Source: Companilactobacillus tucceti DSM 20183 (GTDB lineage Bacteria > Bacillota > Bacilli > Lactobacillales > Lactobacillaceae). Taken from it: a stretch of DNA of 64,000 bases. Positions within the stretch are counted from its first letter, which is position 1; every line of letters begins with the position of its first letter. Shown here in pieces: positions 17,990 through 27,721 of the stretch. The stretch lies in the NCBI RefSeq assembly GCF_001434665.1, contig NZ_AZDG01000007.1, forward strand, positions 33,820 through 97,819, written 5' to 3'. The notes below the pieces were generated by a model. The model searched no databases. It saw only the letters and a program-made list of their open reading frames with translations, and was not told the DNA's origin. Position numbers and translations under genes: made by a program.

Positions 17990-18814
17990 ATGGAATTATT
18001 GGCAGCAAAAGATCTGTCACTTCAAAATGAAGGTTACTTTGCGTTTAAGCATGTAACCTTTTCTTTGTATCAAAATGAAATTGCCTATATTTTAGGTGAT
18101 AATGGCAGCGGTAAAACTCAATTCTTAGACACTTTGGCAAGTTTGAAGTCTCCTGATAGCGGTAAGCTGGAAATAGCTCCTAAAGCAAGATTTGGTTATC
18201 TACCACAAATAAATCCTGAAGTGATCACTAAAACTGTAAAAAAATATTTGAGTGACGTTCGTTCTTTAAGTGGCAACTTGGCAGTTAGAGATTCGCAATT
18301 AAAGGAATTGATCACTTATATGGGGATGTCTCCATATTTAGACAGACCGGTTAGACAGTTGTCTTTAGGTTTGAAGCAACGCGTTGGCTTTTTGGCTGCA
18401 GTAGTCGGACATCCCAATATTTTACTTTTAGATGAACCATTCTCCTTTCAAAACAGTGAAATGATAACTAACATGCTCGATATTATAAAAGATCTTCGTG
18501 ATAACCATTCAGGCATAGTTATTGCCAGTACGGTTCAAGATGATAGTGTGGTTAATTATTTTGATACCAATTATTTGATGAAAGATAATAGTTTGATCAA
18601 AGTAACAGATCAAAATCAGGCGGTCCATTATATGCTTATTTTTACTGTTAAATCTAATACTATGGCGTTACCAAGCGACATTAGTCATTATTTATCCACT
18701 AATGTTGATAATTTGATCGAGTTAAAAGTTCCAATGAAGATAAAAGATTCCATCATCAAAGAGATGCTGGAATTAAACTATAACTTTGAGGGGGCAAGAG
18801 TCCTTGAAAATTAA
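17990..18814 (+). CDS. ABC transporter ATP-binding protein
   Basis: A 274-residue ATPase with Walker A GDNGSGKT, a Q-loop in GYLPQINP, signature LSLGLKQR (a variant of LSGGQ), Walker B ILLLDEPF and a diverged switch region (ASTVQDDS in place of the usual His). A C-terminal extension of about 60 residues follows. It pairs with the permease at 18804, whose start overlaps its end. The substrate is unknown; small two-gene exporters of this type often move peptides or lipids. Confidence 0.88.
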   Translation: MELLAAKDLSLQNEGYFAFKHVTFSLYQNEIAYILGDNGSGKTQFLDTLASLKSPDSGKLEIAPKARFGYLPQINPEVITKTVKKYLSDVRSLSGNLAVRDSQLKELITYMGMSPYLDRPVRQLSLGLKQRVGFLAAVVGHPNILLLDEPFSFQNSEMITNMLDIIKDLRDNHSGIVIASTVQDDSVVNYFDTNYLMKDNSLIKVTDQNQAVHYMLIFTVKSNTMALPSDISHYLSTNVDNLIELKVPMKIKDSIIKEMLELNYNFEGARVLEN

Positions 18815-19454
18815 GTTTTTAATGGATAACTTTTTTAAATTAGTATTTAGAGATTATCTATATTTATCGATGTTATTTATGATGGTGATTTTTAAGTTTA
18901 CAATTGCTCCAATTTTGGGATTATCTGGATCACAAAATGTCGAATTGTTGATTGTTTTAACTTTTTTTATGGGATTAATCAACGGTTTGAATTTCTTTAA
19001 AAATAATCAGTTGTATAATCGGTATGTAAAACAAAAAGTTGGTAATTATTGGCTGTATATATCAGTTCAAACAGTTATATTATTGCTGACGAATATTTTG
19101 ACAGCAGTTTTGACATTCATCAATACTGCTGATTTGTTATTGATTATATTATTTACAACATCAGGCTTTGTTGGCACAACAATGGCTATGCTTTTAAAAC
19201 CACGTTTTGAAAAACATCCCATTGTAGGACAGATTAGTATGTTTATTTTGATATATTTATCTTTAGCTGACAGCTCTAGTGGCGTTCTTTATTATATAAA
19301 CTGGATTTTGCCACCTATTTCTAAAATGATAGTAACCTTGCAAGATGGTCATTCAATACAAGCATTACTACCGGTTGCTGGACAGCAATTTGTCTACGGA
19401 ATTATTTTATTTGCTATTAGTGGTGTCTTTTATCAAAAAAAATTTGAAAAATGA
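18804..19454 (+). CDS. ABC transporter permease-like membrane protein
   Basis: A hydrophobic protein of about 216 residues with around six predicted helices, overlapping the end of the ATPase gene. GAGGGGG at 18788-18794 favours the TTG at 18804 over the frame opening at 18786; ATG 18822 is an alternative. No permease family was recognised from sequence, so the call rests on hydrophobicity and gene order. Confidence 0.72.
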   Translation: MKIKFLMDNFFKLVFRDYLYLSMLFMMVIFKFTIAPILGLSGSQNVELLIVLTFFMGLINGLNFFKNNQLYNRYVKQKVGNYWLYISVQTVILLLTNILTAVLTFINTADLLLIILFTTSGFVGTTMAMLLKPRFEKHPIVGQISMFILIYLSLADSSSGVLYYINWILPPISKMIVTLQDGHSIQALLPVAGQQFVYGIILFAISGVFYQKKFEK

Positions 19455-19519
19455 GATAAAAGTATTGCTATTTACCATCAACTTCTGCTTTAATTGCCTG
19501 ATGAACAAGGAGGCCTATA

Positions 19520-20044
19520 ATGAGCAATATTTATTTACGTCGTGCGAGACAAGACGATTTGCCAAAAGTTATAGAAATTATTGAGGGTGCTAAGAAAACC
19601 TTACGCGACCGTGGTGTCGATCAGTGGCAACGTGGTTATCCCAATGATGCCATCTTAAAACAGGACCTTGAAGAAGGTATTAATTATGTTTTATTGTTGG
19701 ATGGTGAAGTTGTGGGAACTGCTGCTCTCCAACAAGGCTATGATAAAAACTATCAAGAAATAACTAACGGTAAATGGGATGGCGATTCAGATGTAACTTA
19801 TTCGATCATCCACAGAATTGCAGTAGAGCCAGGTCATCAGGGCCAACACTTATCTGCTGCATTGATCCAACAACTTATGACAATGTCTTATAGCTTGGGA
19901 TATGAGGACGTTAGAATCGACACCCATCCAGATAATCTAGTTATGCAACACGTTATCAAAGCAAATGGATTTGTTGAAAAAGGTATTATTACTATGGACG
20001 AAGATAAAGGTGACAGAAAAGCCTATCAAATCTTACTAAAATAA
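19520..20044 (+). CDS. GNAT-family N-acetyltransferase
   Basis: A 174-residue acetyltransferase with the acetyl-CoA site IAVEPGHQGQHLSAALIQQL (motif A, R/QxxGxG/A type) and the C-terminal NGFVEKGI. AAGGAGG precedes the ATG. The acceptor substrate is unknown. A terminator follows at 20065. Confidence 0.88.
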   Translation: MSNIYLRRARQDDLPKVIEIIEGAKKTLRDRGVDQWQRGYPNDAILKQDLEEGINYVLLLDGEVVGTAALQQGYDKNYQEITNGKWDGDSDVTYSIIHRIAVEPGHQGQHLSAALIQQLMTMSYSLGYEDVRIDTHPDNLVMQHVIKANGFVEKGIITMDEDKGDRKAYQILLK

Positions 20045-20064
20045 CAGTTAAATTGTATTGAATA

Positions 20065-20090
20065 AGCCATCGAGATAGATGGTTTTTTTG
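20065..20090 (+). terminator. Rho-independent terminator
   Basis: GCCATC/GATGGT stem followed by TTTTTTT after the acetyltransferase gene. Confidence 0.75.
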
Positions 20091-20142
20091 GTTATTTTCA
20101 CTTAAACAATGTTAGTATTGGAAGTATTGGGAGAACAGAAAA

Positions 20143-21312
20143 TTGAATATTAAAAATTTTGCTAAAAAGGTTTTGAATCCAAAACCATCTGAATTTATCT
20201 CAACACAAACTGATAATTTTCTAAGAAGGTTGAAACCAAGACCTTTTGCGGTTGATTATATAAATAACGTTTATAAAAATAATGTGAAACCTCATATAAC
20301 TGACAATACAATGACTCTTTCTGTCTTGACAGATACTCATGCTAAAGCCATTGCTAGTGCCTCTTATTATGGGATCAATGGTGTTCGTCACATAATTGAA
20401 AGCAATGTTGTTAGTGATGAAGCTGGAATTGATTTAAATGTTCATTTAGGTGACTTAATTGATGGCAGTGATAAGCCGGAAATAAGCCGTGGTTTGTTGC
20501 GCTTTGCTGTGGAGAATTATAAAGACAGCAAGTCACCATTTTTCATTGTGGAAGGCAATCACGATGAAAATGACAAGTATGATGAACATCGTTTTATCAG
20601 TTCAGCTTCTTTTAGACGTGATGACTATGATAGTTTAGTGACTAAATATGATTTTGAACAATCAAAGATATTTAGATTGAATCCCGTTTCCCAAGTGGGC
20701 TGGTTTGATAAAGGTGACATTCGAGTTATCTTTATAAATACTAGTGATATTCCTTACATCTTAAACAATGGTTCTAAGAAATATGACTTTAAAAAAGTCC
20801 GTGGTGTAAGAGAACAACAATTAGAAGATTTAATCGCTGTTTTGGAAAATACCGTTGATAAACATGTGGTTGTCATGGGTCATGCTAATATTGTTAGTCC
20901 TAGTGGCAGAAGTTCTTTGAATTTCAATGGTGATTTGATTCAGCAACTTTTTGTAGCTTTCAATAATAAAGATCGTGGCCAATTGAAGAATCAGCTCACA
21001 GGTGATTTTGGCGTTAACTTAAGATACGATTTTTCATCAACAGGAATATCTAAAGTAACGACTTATATTTGTGGTCACATGCATTACGAAAAATATTATA
21101 AAGTTACAGGAATTAATCATATAATATTGAACTGCTCTGCTTTGATGGGGAAGAAACATGGTTTAACAACAGATTATAATAAAAAATGGGATCGAAGATA
21201 TAATGAAATATCAGAATTATCAGGGTATTTCATTAATATTGATCCAGATAAATTGCAACTACAAATATTTGGTTATGGAGCAGCAACTAGATATGTAAGT
21301 TTTGAGATATAG
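20143..21312 (+). CDS. Calcineurin-like metallophosphoesterase
   Basis: A 389-residue cytosolic phosphoesterase using a TTG start after GGGAGA. The dinuclear metal site is complete: DTHAKA, GDLIDG, GNHDEN, MGHAN and GHMH in the right order. The stop is followed by the ribosome site of the asparagine synthase gene 11 bases later, so they form an operon. The substrate cannot be inferred; the neighbours suggest a link to wall precursors or nucleotides. Confidence 0.85.
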   Translation: MNIKNFAKKVLNPKPSEFISTQTDNFLRRLKPRPFAVDYINNVYKNNVKPHITDNTMTLSVLTDTHAKAIASASYYGINGVRHIIESNVVSDEAGIDLNVHLGDLIDGSDKPEISRGLLRFAVENYKDSKSPFFIVEGNHDENDKYDEHRFISSASFRRDDYDSLVTKYDFEQSKIFRLNPVSQVGWFDKGDIRVIFINTSDIPYILNNGSKKYDFKKVRGVREQQLEDLIAVLENTVDKHVVVMGHANIVSPSGRSSLNFNGDLIQQLFVAFNNKDRGQLKNQLTGDFGVNLRYDFSSTGISKVTTYICGHMHYEKYYKVTGINHIILNCSALMGKKHGLTTDYNKKWDRRYNEISELSGYFINIDPDKLQLQIFGYGAATRYVSFEI

Positions 21313-21322
21313 GAGAAATAAT

Positions 21323-23221
21323 ATGTGTGGAATTGTCGGATTTGTAGATAAGGAAATAGCCGAGAAAAAGCCGGTGATCGAGTCTATGATGGATGCAATC
21401 AAGCATCGTGGTCCTAACAGTTCAGGAGAACTGGTAAACGGCAACGTTGCACTAGGCTTTCGTCGTCTTAGTATTATTGATATTAAGAGTGGTATGCAAC
21501 CTATTTATAATGAAGATAATAGTAAAGCTATCGTTTTCAATGGAGAAATTTATAACTACCGTTCAATTAGAGAAGAATTGAAAAAAGATGGCCATATTTT
21601 TAAAACAAATACAGACACAGAAGTATTGCTCCATGGATTTGAAGAGTGGGGAATCGTTGAGTTACTAAAGAAGATTCGCGGTATGTTTGCCTTTGTTATT
21701 TATGATTTAGAAACAGGAGACATAACAGGCGCCAGAGATTTCTTTGGTATAAAACCCATTTATTATTACAATCGACAAGGAACGTTTATTTTTGGCTCCG
21801 AAATAAAATCCTTTTTGAAACATCCTAATTTTAAAAAAGAGCTGAATAAGTCAGCTTTAAAGCCATATTTGACTTTCCAATATTCAGCTCTAAATGAGAC
21901 CTTTTTCAAGAATGTTTTTCGTATTCCTGAAGGCCATTACTTTACTTATAAGTCAGGAAAATTAAGTATTAAAAAGTATTGGGATATTCATTTTAAAGAA
22001 AATCAATTGAGCTTTGAAGAAACGGTCAATAAGATCAATGAGTCTATTAATGAATCAGTAAAAGCACATTCCATTAGTGATGTTCCAGTCGGTTCACTAT
22101 TATCGAGTGGTATAGATTCAAGTTATATAACAGCTATCTTGAAGCCTGAACATACATATTCTATTGATTTTGATACTGATACTTATGAAGAGGGCAGTGC
22201 CGCAAAAGACTTAGCCGATAACCTCGGTTTAAAGAATACTCGTGGGATCGTTACTAAAGATGAAGCTATTAAAGCCATGCCACTGATTCAATATTATATG
22301 GATGAACCAGATGCTAATCCATCTTGTGTGCCACTATATTTCTTAACTAAACTTGCTAGTAAAGATGTAACAGTTATTCTTTCGGGTGAAGGTGCAGATG
22401 AATTGTTCGCCGGTTATGCAAACTATGGTGATCACTCTAAGTCAAAAATTATTCGAGCCTTTGCTGAAGAGTTGAAGAAGTTACCAAAATCAACAAAGTA
22501 TAAATTAGCTCATGGCCTAAATAAAGTACCTAATTTTCCAGGCCGCTTACACTTATACGAATCAACTGCTAAAGCCGAAGAATTTTTCATCGGTGAAGCC
22601 AAAGTTTTCAGTGAAGATGAAGCTTCTGAAATAATTCAATCTGATTTTGAGAAAGCTCGTACTGTAAAAGATATTGTTATGAGAAGTTATCGTAAAGTAG
22701 CTGATTATGATGATGAAGTTAAAAAGATGCAGTATTTAGACATACATCAATTTATGTCAAATGATATCTTGTTGAAGGCAGATAAAATGAGTATGGCTAA
22801 TTCAATGGAATTAAGAGTTCCATTCTTGGATAAAAAAGTTGCAGAAGTAGCATCAGGAATTCCTACTAAATATCTTTTAAACCGTAAAGATAGTAAATAT
22901 GCACTAAGAGTCGCTGCCCAAAAAGTTTTGCCTGATCAATGGGCTAAACGCAAAAAGTTGGGATTCCCAGTTCCTATCAGAGACTGGATTCATTCTGAAG
23001 ATGTTTATAAAGAATTTAGAGATCTATTCAGTGAAAGCTTCGTTACAGAATTCTTTGATCAAGATAAAATCTTAGAAATGCTTGATGGATTTTATAATGG
23101 TAAAAATGATGACCGTCGTAAAATTTGGACGGTTTACACATTCTTGATTTGGTACAAGGTATTCTTTATTAATAATGGAACTAAGCCTGATGTTGATCCT
23201 CAAGTTAAATTAGTAAATTAA
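21323..23221 (+). CDS. Asparagine synthase (glutamine-hydrolysing), AsnB/AsnH type
   Basis: A 632-residue amidotransferase. The frame extends to 21302, but the family requires the Met-Cys start at 21323 (MCGIVGF, Cys2 nucleophile), which has AGGAGA in front. The class II glutaminase domain occupies residues 1 to about 200, followed by the synthetase domain with the pyrophosphate loop SSGIDSSY. It makes Asn from Asp, or, as AsnH in lactococci and lactobacilli, amidates D-Asp in peptidoglycan cross-bridges. The D-Asp ligase-like gene next door favours the latter (inference). Confidence 0.9.
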   Translation: MCGIVGFVDKEIAEKKPVIESMMDAIKHRGPNSSGELVNGNVALGFRRLSIIDIKSGMQPIYNEDNSKAIVFNGEIYNYRSIREELKKDGHIFKTNTDTEVLLHGFEEWGIVELLKKIRGMFAFVIYDLETGDITGARDFFGIKPIYYYNRQGTFIFGSEIKSFLKHPNFKKELNKSALKPYLTFQYSALNETFFKNVFRIPEGHYFTYKSGKLSIKKYWDIHFKENQLSFEETVNKINESINESVKAHSISDVPVGSLLSSGIDSSYITAILKPEHTYSIDFDTDTYEEGSAAKDLADNLGLKNTRGIVTKDEAIKAMPLIQYYMDEPDANPSCVPLYFLTKLASKDVTVILSGEGADELFAGYANYGDHSKSKIIRAFAEELKKLPKSTKYKLAHGLNKVPNFPGRLHLYESTAKAEEFFIGEAKVFSEDEASEIIQSDFEKARTVKDIVMRSYRKVADYDDEVKKMQYLDIHQFMSNDILLKADKMSMANSMELRVPFLDKKVAEVASGIPTKYLLNRKDSKYALRVAAQKVLPDQWAKRKKLGFPVPIRDWIHSEDVYKEFRDLFSESFVTEFFDQDKILEMLDGFYNGKNDDRRKIWTVYTFLIWYKVFFINNGTKPDVDPQVKLVN

Positions 23222-23225
23222 AATG

Positions 23226-23255
23226 AAAGCGCCCTTATTAATAGGGGCGCTTTTA
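23226..23255 (+). terminator. Rho-independent terminator
   Basis: AAAGCGCCC/GGGCGCTTTT hairpin with a TTATTAATA loop, right after the asparagine synthase stop. Confidence 0.82.
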
Positions 23256-23384
23256 GTGTTCATAATAAAAATATTTAGAAAATGATAATTAATTACCGTT
23301 TTATCGAAGTGTTGTATTGATATGTTATAATTTTGTTTGAAATGTGTGTAAAATTTATAAATATGAATTAATAAAAGTAAGAGG

Positions 23385-24668
23385 TTGATCCTTATCGAAA
23401 CTAAATCAGGAAAGAAATTCACTCCTATATTATTAGGTAGTGACATGAATGTTTATGGTATGGCGCGTGCCTTTCATGACGTTTATGGTGGTGGTGCAGT
23501 TCAAGCATATGCCAGTGCACAATTAGCTCCTACTCGTTATACTAAAATTGTTAATGTAAATATTCATCCAGGATTTTCTGAAGATCCCGTATTTATTGAA
23601 AGAATGCGTGAAATTGCTAAAATTTATGAAAATCATGATGAGCCAGTTATATTGATCTCGTGCGGGGATGGATACGCTGAACTTATCAGTAAACATAAGG
23701 AAGAGTTATCTAAAACTTTTGTATGCCCATATGTCGATTATGACAAATTAAAGGCACTGAATAATAAAGAGAATTTCTATAAGATTGCCGATGAACATAA
23801 GCTACCACATCCAAAAACTAAGATCATTACTAAGAAGATGTATCAAGATAAGGATATGAAGGTGCCATTTGATTACCCAGTAGCTTTAAAGCCAGCCAAT
23901 AGTGTGGAGTGGTTGGATATTCATTTTGAGGGACGTAAAAAAGCATTTACTATTCATTCAGATGAAGAATTTAATGAAGTTGTTGCTAAAATATACGATA
24001 ATGGATATACATCCGATTTGATTTTGCAGGACTTTATTCCTGGGGATGACTCCAACATGCGTGTGCTAAATGCCTATGTTGATCACAACCATCATGTTAA
24101 AATGATGTGCTTGGGTCATCCGCTTTTGGAAGATCCAACACCTCAATCAATCGGAAATTATGTAGCAATCGTTCCAGATTTTAATCAAGATGTTTATGAC
24201 CAAGTTCAAAAGTTCCTTGAAGATATTGAATATACAGGTTTTGCTAACTTTGATATGAAATATGATTCAAGAGATCAAACATTTAAGTTCTTTGAGATCA
24301 ATTTGAGACAAGGTCGTAGTAGTTACTTTGTTACATTGAATGGATATAATTTAGCTCAATACTTAGTTGAAGATTATGTTGAAGGTAGTTTAGAAAATGC
24401 TCCAACTGTATATGCCAATAAAAATAAGGCACAACATAAACTTTGGTTAGGTGTACCAATCAAGGTTTTCAGAAAATACGCTGCTGATAATGATGCCAAG
24501 CGTTATGCTGAAGAATTGATAAAACAAGAACGCACAGGAACAACGGTCTTTTATGACAAAGATAAGTCATTCAAGCGTTGGTTGTTACTAACATATATGT
24601 TCCATAATTATGTGAAACGTTTTGATGAATATTTTGAAGCAAATAAAGGCCGAGATTTCGAAAAATAG
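23385..24668 (+). CDS. ATP-grasp carboxylate-amine ligase, probable D-aspartate ligase
   Basis: A 427-residue ATP-grasp enzyme that resembles the D-aspartate ligases (Asl) adding D-Asp to the stem-peptide lysine. The N-terminus FTPILLGSDMNVYGMARAFHDVYG and the LAPTRYTKIV and ISCGDGYAELI blocks are family-typical. The ATP-grasp catalytic FEINLRQGRSSYFV is complete. The start is uncertain: TTG 23385 lies right against an AAGAGG site and no ATG lies before the conserved region. It stands between an AsnB/AsnH-type enzyme and a Usp gene, which supports a cross-bridge role. Confidence 0.8.
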   Translation: MILIETKSGKKFTPILLGSDMNVYGMARAFHDVYGGGAVQAYASAQLAPTRYTKIVNVNIHPGFSEDPVFIERMREIAKIYENHDEPVILISCGDGYAELISKHKEELSKTFVCPYVDYDKLKALNNKENFYKIADEHKLPHPKTKIITKKMYQDKDMKVPFDYPVALKPANSVEWLDIHFEGRKKAFTIHSDEEFNEVVAKIYDNGYTSDLILQDFIPGDDSNMRVLNAYVDHNHHVKMMCLGHPLLEDPTPQSIGNYVAIVPDFNQDVYDQVQKFLEDIEYTGFANFDMKYDSRDQTFKFFEINLRQGRSSYFVTLNGYNLAQYLVEDYVEGSLENAPTVYANKNKAQHKLWLGVPIKVFRKYAADNDAKRYAEELIKQERTGTTVFYDKDKSFKRWLLLTYMFHNYVKRFDEYFEANKGRDFEK

Positions 24669-24681
24669 GAGGCTCATTTAA

Positions 24682-25146
24682 ATGGATGACGTACGTGATT
24701 ACAAAGTAAAGAAAATTGAATATGAAAAGATTTTGATTTGTGTAGATTCTGATGATTTTTCATCATCTAAGAATGCTTTTAATTATGCTTGTTCATTAGC
24801 CAAACATTATAATGCTGAACTAGGAATCGTATCAGTATTGGAAATTGGAGATTTAAATATTTTCCAATCACTAGATCCTAGTATCTTATCTGAACGTCGT
24901 AATCAGATTAAAGAATTGCTCGAAACTTACGGTAAAAAAGCTGAAACATTTGGTGTAAAGAATGTTCACTTAATGGTAACAGAGGGAAGCCCCGGTCAAT
25001 CTATCGTTGAAAAGGTTATTCCAAAGTTCACTCCTGATTTGGTAATCGTTGGAGTTGAAGAGAAGAACCGTTATCGTAATACTATCGGCTCACAAGCAGC
25101 TAAAATAGTTAATAATGCTCGTGTTTCAGTTAGTGTTATAAGATAG
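24682..25146 (+). CDS. Universal stress protein (UspA family)
   Basis: A 154-residue Usp with KILICVDSDDFSSSKNAFNYA and the C-terminal VGVEEKNRYRNTIGSQAAKIV, a variant of the ATP-binding loop. AGGAGG precedes the ATG, and it lies 13 bases after the ligase gene, so it is in the same operon. R1 copy E follows. Confidence 0.88.
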   Translation: MDDVRDYKVKKIEYEKILICVDSDDFSSSKNAFNYACSLAKHYNAELGIVSVLEIGDLNIFQSLDPSILSERRNQIKELLETYGKKAETFGVKNVHLMVTEGSPGQSIVEKVIPKFTPDLVIVGVEEKNRYRNTIGSQAAKIVNNARVSVSVIR

Positions 25147-25185
25147 AGCGTAAAAGTCACCGCTTAGTATTTATTTTGTATTTTA

Positions 25186-25370
25186 TATGCCGCTTCCGGT
25201 TTCAAGTAATTCCATCTGTTGTGTGGACCGTTTTCAGCCAAGGTCTGAAAACTCGCTTTGAAACTTTGCAAAGACCGCAAATTTTCAAAGACGTCCGTGG
25301 AGTAAGAACGGAAAACCGCCGTTCAAATCCACACTCACAATTGGTTACATTACTTGAAACCTCCAGCTGT
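25186..25370 (+). repeat. R1 four-arm structured repeat, copy E
   Basis: Flank GCCGCTTCCGG, closing stem TTTCAAGTAA/TTACTTGAAA, arm 2 TTTTCAG-CCAAGGT-CTGAAAA, arm 3 TTTGAAA-CTTTGC..GCAAA-TTTTCAAAG, and arm 4 GTGGAGT/ATCCAC over GAACGG/CCGTTC, ending CCTCCAGC. Paired with inverted copy F. Confidence 0.83.
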
Positions 25371-25399
25371 GTTTGAATTAATAAATTTGATATATATTT

Positions 25400-25435
25400 A
25401 ATCCTCTATACATTTATTTGTATGGGGGATTTTTC
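25400..25435 (+). terminator. Rho-independent terminator
   Basis: AATCCTCTATAC pairs with TGTATGGGGGATT, followed by TTTT. It lies between R1 copies E and F, the same layout as at 7.4 kb. Confidence 0.7.
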
Positions 25436-25480
25436 ATATTTAGTATTTTACTGATTTAACATTTATCTAAATATGTATAA

Positions 25481-25660
25481 GGCCGGAGGATAGAAAGGTG
25501 TCCGCCAGCTGTTACGGTGGTGTTGGAGCGGTCTTTGCGACTTACACCACGGACGTATTTTGAGATTTGCGTAAGCAAAGCTCAAAATCGAGGTTCAAGA
25601 CCTTGGCTTGAACCGGTCCAACAGCAGGCAGATACCTTTCTATCCGTAGGCCCCCCGGCC
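25481..25660 (-). repeat. R1 four-arm structured repeat, copy F (inverted)
   Basis: Minus strand: closing stem ATAGAAAGGT/ACCTTTCTAT, arm 2 GTTCAAG-CCAAGGT-CTTGAAC, arm 3 GATTTTGAG-CTTTGC/GCAAAT-CTCAAAAT, junction CGTCCGTGGTGTAAG, and arm 4 GTGGTGT/ACACCAC. The last pairs perfectly where copy C has GTGGTGT/ACGCCAC. Confidence 0.85.
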
Positions 25661-25725
25661 CATAATTTTTCTAATGAAAAACAAATAGTGATATAGTAGT
25701 TATAAAATCGCATGGTGGTGTATAT

Positions 25726-27669
25726 ATGTTTACTAGTAAGATTATCGGTGGTTCTGGCGATATGGTTGATGCTAAACCGACCGATTATAAAGAAAATTTG
25801 TACTTGGCTGTTAATGGTGCTTGGCAAGAGAAAGCCAAAATACCATCAGATAAGCCAAGAACAGGTGGATTCATGGATCTCGATGAGGGTGTTGAGAAGT
25901 CTTTAATGAAGGACTTTCATGAATTCGCTAATGATGAGGATAAAATTAATGATGATTTGTTATTGCAAGCGGTCAAGTTATACCGTTTAGCTAATAACGT
26001 TGAACATTTGAATAAGTTCCATCATCAACCAATTTTGAAGGATATTCAAAGAATTACTGACTTAAATAATGTTAGTGAATTGAGTGAAAAGCTATCTGAA
26101 TTTTCAAGGGATGGTTTTCCATTACCAATTGATGTCGATGTAGATGCTGACATGAAGGATACTTCAAAGAACGTTGTTTATATTGGCGGGGCTGGATTGA
26201 TCCTTCCAGATAAAACTTATTATGATGAAAAGAACGAATCTGGTAAGCAATTGTTAGCAAAATTTGCAGAAGTTTCTACTCGTTTACTTTCAATGGTTGG
26301 TTATGATTTAAAGGAAGCTAAGGAAATTGTTGAAAAGGCCTTAGCATTTGATAAGTCACTAGTGCCAATCGTTAAAAGTTCAGAGGAATGGGCTGATTAT
26401 ACAAAGATCTATAACCCAATGGACTTTACAGAGTATGTTAAAAAATCTGATAACCTTGATTTGAAGCAACAAGTTGAAGATTTGATCAATGCTACTCCAG
26501 AAAAAGTTATTATTACTGAGCCACGTTATTTGGACAACTTAAATAAGTTAGTTAATGATGATACATTTGAGAATCTTAAAGCTTGGATGTTAGTTGATTA
26601 CTTAACAGGTAACGCTTCTAATTTGGATGAAGAATTCCGTCAAACTATTGGTGAGTATAATCTTGCCTTAAGTGGTGCTAAAGAATTACAAAATAGAACT
26701 AAGTACGCTTATCATAAAGCCGCAGGTATTTTTAGCCAGGTAGTTGGTGTTTATTATGGTAATAAATACTTTGGCGAAGCCGCTAAAAAAGATGTTGCTA
26801 ATATGATCAAAAAGATGATTGCTATTTATGAGCAACGTATTAGTGATAATGATTGGTTAAGTGAAGCAACAAAACAAAAGGCAATCGTTAAGTTGGATAA
26901 AATCGAAGTTAAAGTCGGTTATCCTAACAAGGTTGACGACGTTTATAAGAAAATTAGTATAAATGAAAATGAATCATTGTATGAAAATGTTATTGCAATC
27001 AGAAAGATTTTTAGACAAAATTCATTGGATCAATATAGCAAACCAGTTGATCGTAAGAAGTGGTTGATGCCAGGACATATGGTAAATGCTTGTTATGATC
27101 CGTCAAGAAATGACATCACATTCCCAGCTGCAATCCTGCAAGCACCATTTTATAGCTTGGACCAATTGAGTAGTGAAAATTATGGTGGTATCGGGGCAGT
27201 TATTGCACATGAAATTTCTCATGCCTTTGATAATAATGGTGCTCAATTTGACGAATACGGCAATATGAATAATTGGTGGACTGATGAAGATTACAAGAAG
27301 TTCCAAGGATTGACTCAAAAAGTAATCGATCAGTTTGATGGCATTCCATATGCCGGAAGTAAAGTTAATGGTAAATTAGTTGTTAGTGAAAATGTTGCAG
27401 ATGATGGTGGACTACGTTGTGCACTGGAAGCAGCTAAATCAGAAGATGACTATAATGCTGAAAAGTTCTTTATTAACTGGGCAAGAGTCTGGAGACTAAA
27501 GGCAACAAAACAATTTAATGAATTATTACTTTCAACTGATGTCCATGCACCAGGTCCATTACGTGCTAATGTTCAAGCACAGAATATGGACGAGTTCTAT
27601 GATGCATTTAATATCACACCAAATGATGGAATGTGGCTAGACCCAGATAAGAGAGTAAATATTTGGTAA
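25726..27669 (+). CDS. pepO: M13-family endopeptidase PepO
   Basis: A 647-residue cytosolic zinc endopeptidase (neprilysin family) that trims oligopeptides. The zinc site is VIAHEISHAFD (His495, Glu496, His499) with ENVADDGG (Glu555), and the substrate-binding NAYYDP-type motif appears as NACYDPSRNDITFPA. No signal peptide is present. The start at ATG 25726 gives the family N-terminus (IGGSGDMVDAKPTDYKENLY); ATG 25762 is an alternative. A terminator follows at 27680. Confidence 0.94.
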   Translation: MFTSKIIGGSGDMVDAKPTDYKENLYLAVNGAWQEKAKIPSDKPRTGGFMDLDEGVEKSLMKDFHEFANDEDKINDDLLLQAVKLYRLANNVEHLNKFHHQPILKDIQRITDLNNVSELSEKLSEFSRDGFPLPIDVDVDADMKDTSKNVVYIGGAGLILPDKTYYDEKNESGKQLLAKFAEVSTRLLSMVGYDLKEAKEIVEKALAFDKSLVPIVKSSEEWADYTKIYNPMDFTEYVKKSDNLDLKQQVEDLINATPEKVIITEPRYLDNLNKLVNDDTFENLKAWMLVDYLTGNASNLDEEFRQTIGEYNLALSGAKELQNRTKYAYHKAAGIFSQVVGVYYGNKYFGEAAKKDVANMIKKMIAIYEQRISDNDWLSEATKQKAIVKLDKIEVKVGYPNKVDDVYKKISINENESLYENVIAIRKIFRQNSLDQYSKPVDRKKWLMPGHMVNACYDPSRNDITFPAAILQAPFYSLDQLSSENYGGIGAVIAHEISHAFDNNGAQFDEYGNMNNWWTDEDYKKFQGLTQKVIDQFDGIPYAGSKVNGKLVVSENVADDGGLRCALEAAKSEDDYNAEKFFINWARVWRLKATKQFNELLLSTDVHAPGPLRANVQAQNMDEFYDAFNITPNDGMWLDPDKRVNIW

Positions 27670-27679
27670 AATATTTTTT

Positions 27680-27716
27680 AAAAGTGTTCACTGCGAAAGC
27701 GGTGGGCACTTTTTTG
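27680..27716 (+). terminator. Rho-independent terminator
   Basis: AAAGTGTTCACTGC gaaa GCGGTGGGCACTTT plus TTTT after pepO. MFS homology begins only six bases after it. Confidence 0.82.
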
Positions 27717-27721
27717 TTGGG

